Assembly: GCA_034189125.1 (NCBI GenBank)
Contig: JAXHVB010000019.1
Location: 1-21,997 of the forward strand
Length of the DNA: 21,997 bases
Reading direction: 5' to 3'
DNA from: UBA5862 sp002408105
GTDB lineage: Bacteria > Pseudomonadota > Gammaproteobacteria > Pseudomonadales > UBA5862
Shown here: positions 15,584-21,997 of the stretch, in pieces
Numbering within the stretch: position 1 is the first letter of the stretch
Layout of the letters: every line of letters begins with the position of its first letter
Notes under the pieces: generated by a model
Databases searched by the model: none
What the model saw: only the letters and a program-made list of their open reading frames with translations
What the model was told of the DNA's origin: nothing
Program-made: the position numbers and the translations under genes

Positions 15584-16573
15584 TCAGCGCAGCTGCATGT
15601 TCGGGCCACCCGGGGGTGAGACCGATGCTTTGATCTGCGCTGCAAGGCCCAATACCCAACGTTCGAACGGCGCTGGCCGAACGGTGTAGTCCACCACCTC
15701 TTCCTCTCCAACGACATCCCGCGCAACCGCACCCGGGCTCGCCAGCCCATCGACGAGGCCCAGCTCCAACGCCTGCTCACCGTTCCAGATGAGTCCACTG
15801 AACAGCTGCGCGTCCTCGCTGTCTTTGAGCCGTCCACGGCGGCCACGGCGAACTGCGTCGATGAATTGTAGGTGGGTGTGCTCCAAAACCGACTGCCAAT
15901 GCGCGGCACCCTCTACGTCAACTTCGGAAAACGGATCAAGGAAGGCCTTGTGTTCGCCGGAGGTATACAACCGGCGCTCCACACCCACATCCCGCATTGC
16001 CTCCACAAAGCCGAAACTGGACGAAATCACCCCGATCGACCCAACAAGACTTGCCTTATCGGCGTAAATCGCATCCGCTGCCGCAGCGATGTAGTAGGCC
16101 CCGGAAGCGCCAATGTCACCGATGACCGCATATACAGGTCGCTCCGGGTGGAGGCCCTTCAGTCGCATTAATTCGTCGTAAATGTACCCCGCCTGCACAG
16201 GGCTGCCGCCCGGGCTGTTGATGCGGAGCAAAATCCCGACTGCGCGCTCGCTATCGAACGCCTGTCGCAGAGCCTCAACCACCCGATCGGCACTTGCAGC
16301 CTCGCCATGCGCAATGACGCCGTCCACCTCAATCAGCGCAGTGTGCTCCGCAGCGGGGTTCAATGGACCGGCTTCTCGCAAGCCAGCCCCAAAAAGAACG
16401 AGCAACGCGAAGAGATAGCCGAATGTCAGCAGCTTAAAAAAAATGCCCCAGCGGCGCGCCTTGCGCTGTTCGCTCTGACTGGCCAACACCAGTTTCTCGA
16501 TCAGTCGCCATGCGCGCCCATCATCCGCAGCGCCTTCAGCGGGTGGCGCCTCGCGCCATCGATCGTCGGCCAT
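15584..16573 (-). CDS. sppA: Signal peptide peptidase SppA, 36-kDa type
   Basis: SppA is a membrane-anchored serine protease of the S49 family that digests cleaved signal peptides. The 329-residue protein has a cytoplasmic N-terminal stretch, one membrane helix (about residues 43-64) and a single S49 domain. The Ser-Lys dyad is Ser157 in IGASGAYY and Lys209 in SGEHKAFLDPF, with the same spacing as in the Bacillus short form. It is half the size of E. coli SppA, which has two tandem domains. The ATG at 16573 follows GGAGG at five bases. It is 39 bp after the HAD phosphatase gene. Confidence 0.94.
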   Translation of the reverse strand: MADDRWREAPPAEGAADDGRAWRLIEKLVLASQSEQRKARRWGIFFKLLTFGYLFALLVLFGAGLREAGPLNPAAEHTALIEVDGVIAHGEAASADRVVEALRQAFDSERAVGILLRINSPGGSPVQAGYIYDELMRLKGLHPERPVYAVIGDIGASGAYYIAAAADAIYADKASLVGSIGVISSSFGFVEAMRDVGVERRLYTSGEHKAFLDPFSEVDVEGAAHWQSVLEHTHLQFIDAVRRGRRGRLKDSEDAQLFSGLIWNGEQALELGLVDGLASPGAVARDVVGEEEVVDYTVRPAPFERWVLGLAAQIKASVSPPGGPNMQLR

Positions 16574-16612
16574 TCTCTTACCTCCACTTGTCCTCTGGCT
16601 GCCAAAGGCAAT

Positions 16613-17275
16613 CTACCGGTTGACCCAGCAAGCGATTGCGTGACCAAGCGCATCGGCATCGTTCACAACCACGATGGGCTTGAAGGCGCTGAGCCGTTGC
16701 GCTGTGCAGGCCCCATAGCTTACCCCGATGGCTGCGACTCCAGCAGCTGCAGCCATGGCCATGTCGTGCGTGCTGTCACCCACCAGAACTGCATCCTCAG
16801 GCACCGCTCCCATCGCCGCGAGCAACTCCTCGACCATCTGCGGGTGCGGCTTGGAACGACACTCGTCACCACACCGCACCGCTTCGAATCGAGTCTCCAG
16901 CGCCGTTTGGTCCAGGCTGCGCCGCAGACCCGCACGGCTCTTCCCCGTGGCGACTGCCATCGCCACTCCGATGTCACCCAGCGCCGCGAGAAGCTCCGAA
17001 ATCCCGGGAAACAACGGCACAGGCTCGGCATCGAGGGCGCGGAACGCGTCACCGTACGCAATGCGCAAACGCTCAACCGCACCCGGCCCAACCCCTGGGT
17101 GCAGGAGAGCGAGCGCTTCGCGGATGCTGAGCCCAACGACTTCGTTGACCGCTGCAACCGAAGGACAGGGAAGCCCTTCCGACTCAGCCGCCCGTCCCAT
17201 GGCGCCGTGGATGCGCCCCAAAGAGTCCGCCAGAGTTCCGTCCCAGTCGAAAATCACGATGCGCCGAGCAGTCAT
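16613..17275 (-). CDS. HAD-family hydrolase, phosphoglycolate phosphatase-like
   Basis: This is a 220-residue haloacid-dehalogenase phosphatase. It has motif I DWDGTLADS (nucleophile Asp10, acid Asp12), motif II ATGKS, the motif III lysine in SKPHP and motif IV GDSTHDM. A helical cap of subfamily I lies between motifs I and II. It resembles Gph-type enzymes, but the substrate cannot be read from sequence. Genes of this type sit between rluC and sppA in pseudomonads. The ATG at 17275 overlaps the rluC stop as ATGA, indicating translational coupling. Confidence 0.9.
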   Translation of the reverse strand: MTARRIVIFDWDGTLADSLGRIHGAMGRAAESEGLPCPSVAAVNEVVGLSIREALALLHPGVGPGAVERLRIAYGDAFRALDAEPVPLFPGISELLAALGDIGVAMAVATGKSRAGLRRSLDQTALETRFEAVRCGDECRSKPHPQMVEELLAAMGAVPEDAVLVGDSTHDMAMAAAAGVAAIGVSYGACTAQRLSAFKPIVVVNDADALGHAIACWVNR

Positions 17276-18240
17276 GGCGCCTCTGGAGCCCTGGCATCAG
17301 CCGCCTGCGCATCGAGCACGCCAGCCAGCGCACCCGGGAGAGGCACCTCAAATTCCATCCACTGCTGAGTGGCTGGGTGATGGAACCCCAAACGGCTTGC
17401 ATGCAGAAACATGCGCTTCAGTTCGGTCGGAGGTGGCGCCGTCGCGTATTTCGGATCACCCAGAATCGGGTGGCCAAAGTGGGCCGCGTGAACTCGAATC
17501 TGGTGGGTGCGCCCTGTGACGGGCTCAGCGCGCACCAAGGTGGTGCGCTCGTAGCGTTGCACCACGGAGAAATGGGTGCGCGAGACTTTTCCGCCAGCCT
17601 TGACCCGAACGATGCGTTCGCTCCCATACCGCTCGTTGACCTCAAGCGGCAGCTCGACGGCCCGCAGTGATGTCGGCCAGCGCCCAGCCACCAATGCCAG
17701 ATACTGTTTCGACATCGCCGCGGCGCGCAACTGCCCGTGCAGCTCCACCAAGGCAGACCTGCGCTTGGCAACCAAGAGCACTCCGGAGGTGTCTCGGTCC
17801 AGGCGGTGCACCAATTCCAGCCGAGCAACGGCCGGGCGACAGCCACGCAAGACTTCGATCAACCCAAGGCCAATTCCACTGCCCCCGTGCACGGCCATTC
17901 CCGCAGGTTTATCCAGCACCAAAATGTGGTCGTCCTCGTACCAAATGCTAGCTTCAACTTCGGATCGCGCGCGCTTGGAGGCCGACACTGACGGGGCTGC
18001 GTCGGCCCCACGGACCGGCGGAATACGGACTTGATCGCCAACCACCAAGCGGCGATGGGGTTTGGCGCGCCCACCGTTGATGCGAACCTCTCCGCGTCGC
18101 AGCATCGAATAGACGCGCCCGCGCGGCACTCCGTGCAGCACCCGCATGAGGTAGTTGTCGATCCGTTGCCCGGCGTCGTCCTCACGCACCTTCGCAGTGC
18201 GCGCCTGGCTGACCGAGTCGGCCAATGCAGTACCTCTCAT
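17272..18240 (-). CDS. rluC: 23S rRNA pseudouridine synthase RluC
   Basis: RluC isomerises U955, U2504 and U2580 of 23S rRNA in E. coli. The 322-residue protein has an N-terminal S4 RNA-binding domain (about 15-75) and the RluA-type catalytic domain with HRLDRDTSG, whose catalytic residue is Asp148. Further family motifs are GRTHQIRVH and HPILGDPKY. The ATG at 18240 is preceded by GGGG at four bases. It is divergent from rne, as in E. coli and Pseudomonas. The site set is assumed from the family, and an RluC-like paralogue with a narrower target is possible. Confidence 0.93.
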   Translation of the reverse strand: MRGTALADSVSQARTAKVREDDAGQRIDNYLMRVLHGVPRGRVYSMLRRGEVRINGGRAKPHRRLVVGDQVRIPPVRGADAAPSVSASKRARSEVEASIWYEDDHILVLDKPAGMAVHGGSGIGLGLIEVLRGCRPAVARLELVHRLDRDTSGVLLVAKRRSALVELHGQLRAAAMSKQYLALVAGRWPTSLRAVELPLEVNERYGSERIVRVKAGGKVSRTHFSVVQRYERTTLVRAEPVTGRTHQIRVHAAHFGHPILGDPKYATAPPPTELKRMFLHASRLGFHHPATQQWMEFEVPLPGALAGVLDAQAADARAPEAP

Positions 18241-18256
18241 GTCGCCCCGAAATCAA

Positions 18257-18285
18257 TTGAACCCACAAAGCAAGGATGTTATAGT
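18257..18285 (+). promoter_or_regulatory. Extended -10 sigma-70 promoter for rne
   Basis: TTGAAC (18257-18262) is followed after exactly 17 bp by TATAGT (18280-18285), with TG at 18277-18278 making an extended -10. Transcription would begin near 18292 and give a leader of about 620 nt before rne. Confidence 0.65.
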
Positions 18286-18403
18286 TTCATGTTCAGGCGC
18301 CGCGGCGACGGCTGACCAGTTCGACCAGGTCCGTCCCGCCTTGTACTTGTAGATAGAGACGCGATTGAGGGACCGCAGGTGCTTGCCACCGTTGGAGTGC
18401 CGT

Positions 18404-18433
18404 GGGCCCGTAGCGCAATCGGTATCGGTGCGC
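18404..18433 (+). other. tRNA 5'-half-like segment in the rne leader
   Basis: GGGCCCG, then TA, then GCGC-(13 nt with GG)-GCGC reproduces the acceptor 5' strand, the TA at positions 8-9 and the D-arm of a tRNA. No matching anticodon arm, T-arm or 3' acceptor strand follows. It could be a decayed tRNA, a structured part of the leader, or chance. Confidence 0.2.
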
Positions 18434-18792
18434 TCAGATCAGTCAGTATACAGAAGGTTTGATCGGTTCGTCGCACTTGTCTCGTTGGTGGGTGCCGCCA
18501 TCACCTGTGCGGACCCGCACCGGCTGCCTGAACAGAATTTCAAACCATCCGCGCCGCAGTGAGCGGGCGATGGACACAGCCGGCTCCCCCGTTGCCTTAC
18601 TCATTTGCAACGCAGACAGAAGGGCGGAGGGCCGCTACGAATCCAGTTTCATCGGGCCCCAAGGGTGACCGCACTCAGCTCGGAAAGACTCGCCGATTCC
18701 ACCACCGGTTTATCCACCGCGTGGGTGAGGCCGTTGTTGCCATCGACCGAGTCCGTGCCTGAGCGCCCCAGCGACCCCCTGGCCGGAGAGGA

Positions 18793-18915
18793 ATGCGGAT
18801 ACCGATCGGACGCCTTGCGCGCCTCCGTACTCGCCTTACTCTACTTCGAATCGCTGTGTCCCGCGCTCCGCTCATCGCATTGTGCGCCCGAGCAGAGACA
18901 TGTACCCATCCATGA
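18793..18915 (+). CDS. Possible 40-residue upstream ORF coupled to rne
   Basis: An ATG at 18793 preceded by GGAGAGGA opens a 40-codon frame rich in Arg and Leu (MRIPIGRLARLRTRLTLLR at the start). Its TGA overlaps the rne ATG as ATGA. The rne start itself lacks a good Shine-Dalgarno, so re-initiation from this frame could drive rne translation. Against it, only about half of its codons end in G or C, which is low beside its neighbours, and I recognise no homologue. It may be fortuitous. Confidence 0.25.
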   Translation: MRIPIGRLARLRTRLTLLRIAVSRAPLIALCARAETCTHP

Positions 18916-21728
18916 AAAGAATGTTGATCAACGCGACTCACAGCGAGGAGTTGCGGGTCGCCATCGTCGACGGACAAAGGCTTCACGACCTCGACATTGA
19001 GACACGAAGCAACGAGCAACAAAAGGCAAACATCTACAAAGCCAAGGTCACACGGGTTGAGCCGAGCCTCGAGGCTGCCTTCGTTAACTTCGGGGCTGAC
19101 CGCCACGGCTTCCTGCCGCTGAAAGAAATCGCCCATCAGTACTTCAAACGACAGCCTTCAGAACTGTCTGGCCGAATCAACATCAGCGATGTGATTCGCG
19201 AAGGACAAGAGCTGATCGTTCAAATCGAAAAGGAGGAACGCGGCACCAAGGGCGCAGCGCTGACCACATTCGTCAGCCTCGCCGGACGATACCTGGTGCT
19301 CATGCCCAATAACCCCCGGGCCGGAGGGATATCCCGTCGCATCGAGGGCGACGAGCGCACTGAACTGCGCGAAGCACTTAGCGTGCTGGAGATCCCGGAT
19401 GGAATGGGTGTGATCGTCCGCACGGCCGGAGTCGGGCGTTCGGCCGAGGAGCTGCAGTGGGACCTCGACTATCTGCTCCACCTGTGGCGCGCAATCACCG
19501 ATGCCAGCGAGCGTCGAGACGCGCCATTTTTGATCTACCAGGAAAGCAACCTCATCATCCGGGCGATCCGGGACAACTTGCGTCAAGACATTGGCGAGGT
19601 CTCGATTGACACCCCCGAGGCCTACCAGCAAGCGACCAACTTCGTGCGCCAAGTAATGCCGCAGTGGGAACAGAAGATCAAGCTGTACGACGACAGCCTG
19701 CCACTGTTCACCCGTTATCAAATCGAAAGTCAGATCGAAACTGCGTTTGAACGAGAGGTCAAACTCCCGTCCGGAGGCGCCATTGTGATCGATCAAACTG
19801 AAGCGCTGGTCACCATCGACATCAACTCGGCGCGGGCGACTCGAGGTTCAGACATCGAGGAAACCGCCCTGCACACCAACCTGGAAGCCGCCGAGGAAGT
19901 CGCTCGCCAACTGCGCTTGCGCGACATGGGCGGGCTGGTGGTCATCGACTTCATCGACATGACGCCGCTTAAGAACCAGCGTGAAGTCGAGTCCCGCATG
20001 CGAGAAGCCCTGCAGGCGGACCGCGCGCGGGTGCAGATCGGACGAATCTCTCGCTTTGGGCTCATGGAAATGTCGCGCCAACGACTGCGCCCTTCGCTTG
20101 AAGAGCGCAGTATGGTCATGTGCCCGCGCTGTGGAGGCCAGGGCAGCATCCGTGGGATTAAATCGTTGGCATTGTCGATCATGCGAGTGGTCGAAGAAGA
20201 GGCCACGAAGTCTGGCAGTGCGGAAGTTCGCGCCATTCTGCCGGTCGCTGTGGCGTCGTTCTTGTTGAATGAAAAGCGCGCAAACCTCGCGGAAATCGAG
20301 GCCCGGTGCGGAACACGCATCGTCGTCATTCCCAACCCGCACATGGAAACTCCGCACTACGAAGTGGAGCGAATCAAGCAGAGCGAGGGGGAACAGACAA
20401 CCAGCTACGAGATCAGCGAGCAGCTCGAAGCAGAAAGCGAAGACGACATCATCGACCAACTGGACACGGCTCCGACCGAACGCGCTGCGGTGTCTGCGCC
20501 ACGCACCCGCAGGAGCGCACCCACACAGGCCGCTCAGCCTGCCGCCACCCAGCCTGTCGGTGGCAAACAGCGCGGCCTGTTCAAGCGTTTGTCCGCAGCG
20601 CTATCCGAGCTGTTTGAAGCCGCCCCTGAGCCAACCGAATCAACCAAGGCAGCCTCCAGCGCCGCCAAACCGGCAATTCAGGAGCCGCCACCCGCTCAAT
20701 CCACAGGGACCGCGAACAAGAATGGTAAGAATGGTGGGAGCAAGCGTGCGGCGGGCGACCGACCCGCAGGCGCGCGCAAACCCAGCCGTCCATCAGAAGC
20801 ACGCAGTTCGGCCAACGCGAAGCGCAAACCCACAGAGAAGCTGAGCGGCGAGAAGGTGAAGCCACCGGCAAGTGAGCCCATGACGGCCGACCCGCAACGG
20901 GCACGGACAAACGCGGAGTCAGACGCGCCCGACAGCACCGATTCCCCTGCCAGCAAGCCGCGCCGTTCCAGAGGTCGGCGCGGGGGCCGCGGGCGCAACA
21001 CCGGTGCGGGGGAGTCGAATGCAACCGCCAACGCCGAAGCGCCGGCTTCCAATGAATCCAAAGCGACAGCGCCGCCAGTCCAAGAGAAAAGTGCAGAACA
21101 GCGCCCAACAGGACGCAAGCCGCGCAGCCGCAACAACCAACGTCAGGCCACCGATGCAGACAGTGCACCCAAGACTGCCGACGCAGTGGCTCGGCCGGCC
21201 GTGGAGCCCAGAGAGAGGCCTTCCGAGGCCGCGGCGGATGCAATGCGTCCTCGCCACGGTGGGTCAGAGCAATCTGCTGAACGCGCTGTAGCCACACCTG
21301 AACCCGACAAGGATGCGCCTCCCAGCCGCTCCGGAGAAAGCACGGCGGAGCGCACCTTGGCTGAGGCATCGGCCAAGCCTAGGCATGAAGCACCGGCTAC
21401 CGGCAATGACAAGCCAGCCCAGGCCACCGGCGCCGGCCCAGCGGAGCCCGCAGAAATTCCGGCGACGCCCCCACCTTCATCGTCTGTACCCGCTGAAGAG
21501 GCGACTCAATCCACCGGGCGGGCCCGCAACGACCCCCGGGTGCGGCCGAGAACGGTAGAAGTCGAACGGGTTGCCACACCACCCAAGCAAGAGGCCCCGG
21601 TAGCGCCAGCCGAACCTGTCAATACTCCAATACAGGAAGAGCCGGCCGCTGCACGTCCACGCCAGCGGGCGGCCAACGACCCGCGGGGCTCACGCGCCCC
21701 CAGCTCAGAGGAGGTGGCCAGCGATTAG
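18912..21728 (+). CDS. rne: Ribonuclease E
   Basis: RNase E is the essential endoribonuclease for mRNA decay and rRNA/tRNA maturation and the scaffold of the degradosome at the inner membrane. The 938-residue protein has an S1 domain (about 35-120), a 5'-sensor region, the catalytic Asp303 and Asp346 and the zinc-link Cys404 and Cys407. All four positions equal those of E. coli, which supports the start at 18912 (MKRMLINATHSEELRV). An ATG at 18900 is an alternative. The tail from about residue 525 is low-complexity, rich in Ala, Pro, Lys and Arg. It contains an amphipathic helix (about 554-568, RGLFKRLSAALSELF) resembling the membrane-targeting segment, an Arg-rich block (about 682-696) and two NDPR motifs (873-876, 922-925). 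Confidence 0.97.
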   Translation: MKRMLINATHSEELRVAIVDGQRLHDLDIETRSNEQQKANIYKAKVTRVEPSLEAAFVNFGADRHGFLPLKEIAHQYFKRQPSELSGRINISDVIREGQELIVQIEKEERGTKGAALTTFVSLAGRYLVLMPNNPRAGGISRRIEGDERTELREALSVLEIPDGMGVIVRTAGVGRSAEELQWDLDYLLHLWRAITDASERRDAPFLIYQESNLIIRAIRDNLRQDIGEVSIDTPEAYQQATNFVRQVMPQWEQKIKLYDDSLPLFTRYQIESQIETAFEREVKLPSGGAIVIDQTEALVTIDINSARATRGSDIEETALHTNLEAAEEVARQLRLRDMGGLVVIDFIDMTPLKNQREVESRMREALQADRARVQIGRISRFGLMEMSRQRLRPSLEERSMVMCPRCGGQGSIRGIKSLALSIMRVVEEEATKSGSAEVRAILPVAVASFLLNEKRANLAEIEARCGTRIVVIPNPHMETPHYEVERIKQSEGEQTTSYEISEQLEAESEDDIIDQLDTAPTERAAVSAPRTRRSAPTQAAQPAATQPVGGKQRGLFKRLSAALSELFEAAPEPTESTKAASSAAKPAIQEPPPAQSTGTANKNGKNGGSKRAAGDRPAGARKPSRPSEARSSANAKRKPTEKLSGEKVKPPASEPMTADPQRARTNAESDAPDSTDSPASKPRRSRGRRGGRGRNTGAGESNATANAEAPASNESKATAPPVQEKSAEQRPTGRKPRSRNNQRQATDADSAPKTADAVARPAVEPRERPSEAAADAMRPRHGGSEQSAERAVATPEPDKDAPPSRSGESTAERTLAEASAKPRHEAPATGNDKPAQATGAGPAEPAEIPATPPPSSSVPAEEATQSTGRARNDPRVRPRTVEVERVATPPKQEAPVAPAEPVNTPIQEEPAAARPRQRAANDPRGSRAPSSEEVASD

Positions 21729-21745
21729 GTCACGCCCCAAGCGAA

Positions 21746-21770
21746 GCCCCGGGGGTTGGGTCCCCGGGGC
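21746..21770. terminator. GC-only hairpin between convergent rne and gpsA
   Basis: GCCCCGGGG (21746-21754) and CCCCGGGGC (21762-21770) form a perfect 9-bp stem with a 7-nt loop, 17 bp after the rne stop and 23 bp from the gpsA stop. Neither strand has a T-run next to it, so it is not a classical intrinsic terminator. It may still block transcription from either side or stabilise both 3' ends. Confidence 0.45.
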
Positions 21771-21793
21771 CCAAGGCGCCGCGTGGGGCCTAC

Positions 21794-21997
21794 CTAATCG
21801 CGCAGGCCGGGAACCGCGAACTCCACGTCCCGCTTGCTGGTGCCCATCATCAGGCCACGGGTCACCACATCAATGCGGGAGGGGTCTTCGAGCACCAGGT
21901 GCAAGCCGCTCACCAACGGCATGTACACCCCGAGCTCGTCCGCTTTGGCCTTCACCAACCGCAAGGTGTTCACGCCCTCGGCCACCTGCCCCACTTC
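21794..21997 (-). CDS. gpsA: Glycerol-3-phosphate dehydrogenase [NAD(P)+], C-terminal 67 residues
   Basis: GpsA reduces dihydroxyacetone phosphate to sn-glycerol-3-phosphate for phospholipid synthesis. Only the C terminus is in the window and the frame is open to the right edge. EVGQVAEGVNTLRLVKAKA followed by LGVYMPLVSGLH matches the end of the GpsA helical domain, including the VAEG segment near the substrate site. The tail after RGLMM is variable in the family. It converges on rne. Identification rests on this short stretch only. Confidence 0.82.
   Translation of the reverse strand, partial: EVGQVAEGVNTLRLVKAKADELGVYMPLVSGLHLVLEDPSRIDVVTRGLMMGTSKRDVEFAVPGLRD

Larger units (their letters stand above)
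18241..18911 (+). other. rluC-rne divergent region and long rne leader
   Basis: This 671-bp stretch is the only large gap in the window. It holds a good rightward promoter near its left end (18257-18285), a tRNA-5'-half-like segment (18404-18433), a small stem (CGTTGC at 18590-18595 with GCAACG at 18607-18612) and a 40-codon upstream ORF ending on the rne start. E. coli rne also has a long 5' UTR, through which RNase E represses its own synthesis, so a similar role is plausible. On the opposite strand TATAAC (18284-18279) could be a -10 for rluC, but no matching -35 is present. Confidence 0.6.

Noticed and set aside
16307..17368. 353-codon plus-strand frame opposite sppA and the HAD gene
   Set aside because: It spans two well-identified minus-strand genes and their gap; composition is what high-GC antisense frames give.
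18365..18562. 65-codon frame in the rne leader
   Set aside because: No ribosome site, no recognisable protein features, and it runs across the tRNA-like segment, which explains the tRNA-translation look of its residues.
20500..21728. Repetitive Ala/Pro-rich sequence as a separate gene or repeat array
   Set aside because: It is the in-frame, disordered tail of RNase E with no stop between it and the catalytic half.

Overview
The window is an ordinary, densely packed stretch of a GC-rich gammaproteobacterial chromosome. Family-level matches (RNase E active-site numbering identical to E. coli, a Pseudomonas-type PilZ, tig-clpP-clpX-lon, and plsX-fabD-fabG-acpP-fabF without fabH) point to a Gammaproteobacterium with pseudomonad-like gene order. 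The genus cannot be fixed from the sequence alone. I found no mobile element, CRISPR array, phage gene, toxin-antitoxin pair, defence system or biosynthetic island, and no convincing undescribed multi-gene system.

Layout. Everything from 1 to 18240 reads on the minus strand, so the order of transcription runs from high to low coordinates. First comes rluC-gph-sppA (18240 to 15584; rluC and gph overlap by ATGA). Next is the envelope and fatty-acid block yceD-rpmF-plsX-fabD-fabG-acpP-fabF-pabC-mltG-tmk-holB-pilZ-tatD (15513 to 5344). Then a tRNA-Leu(UAG) gene (5263 to 5179). Last is the folding and proteolysis block tig-clpP-clpX-lon (5114 to the left edge, lon cut by the window). Divergent from rluC, rne reads rightward (18912 to 21728) behind a 671-bp leader region. 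It converges on the 3' end of gpsA, which is cut by the right edge.

How the genes work together. PlsX, FabD, FabG, AcpP and FabF make and elongate acyl-ACP and feed phospholipid synthesis; GpsA supplies glycerol-3-phosphate for the same purpose. PabC makes p-aminobenzoate for folate. MltG trims glycan strands. Tmk and HolB serve DNA synthesis. RpmF and RluC serve the ribosome, and RNase E matures and decays RNA. Trigger factor, ClpXP and Lon form the protein quality-control set. Many junctions are ATGA or GTGA overlaps, or gaps under 50 bp, so much of the cluster is probably co-transcribed. A U-tailed hairpin between acpP and fabF and a consensus-like promoter before yceD divide it into sub-operons.

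The points worth a second look are regulatory. The rne leader has an extended -10 promoter, a 40-codon upstream ORF whose stop overlaps the rne start codon as ATGA, and a tRNA-5'-half-like segment. The yceD promoter would leave almost no 5' UTR. Two hairpins stand in tandem between acpP and fabF. The RNase E tail carries an amphipathic helix and two copies of an NDPR motif.
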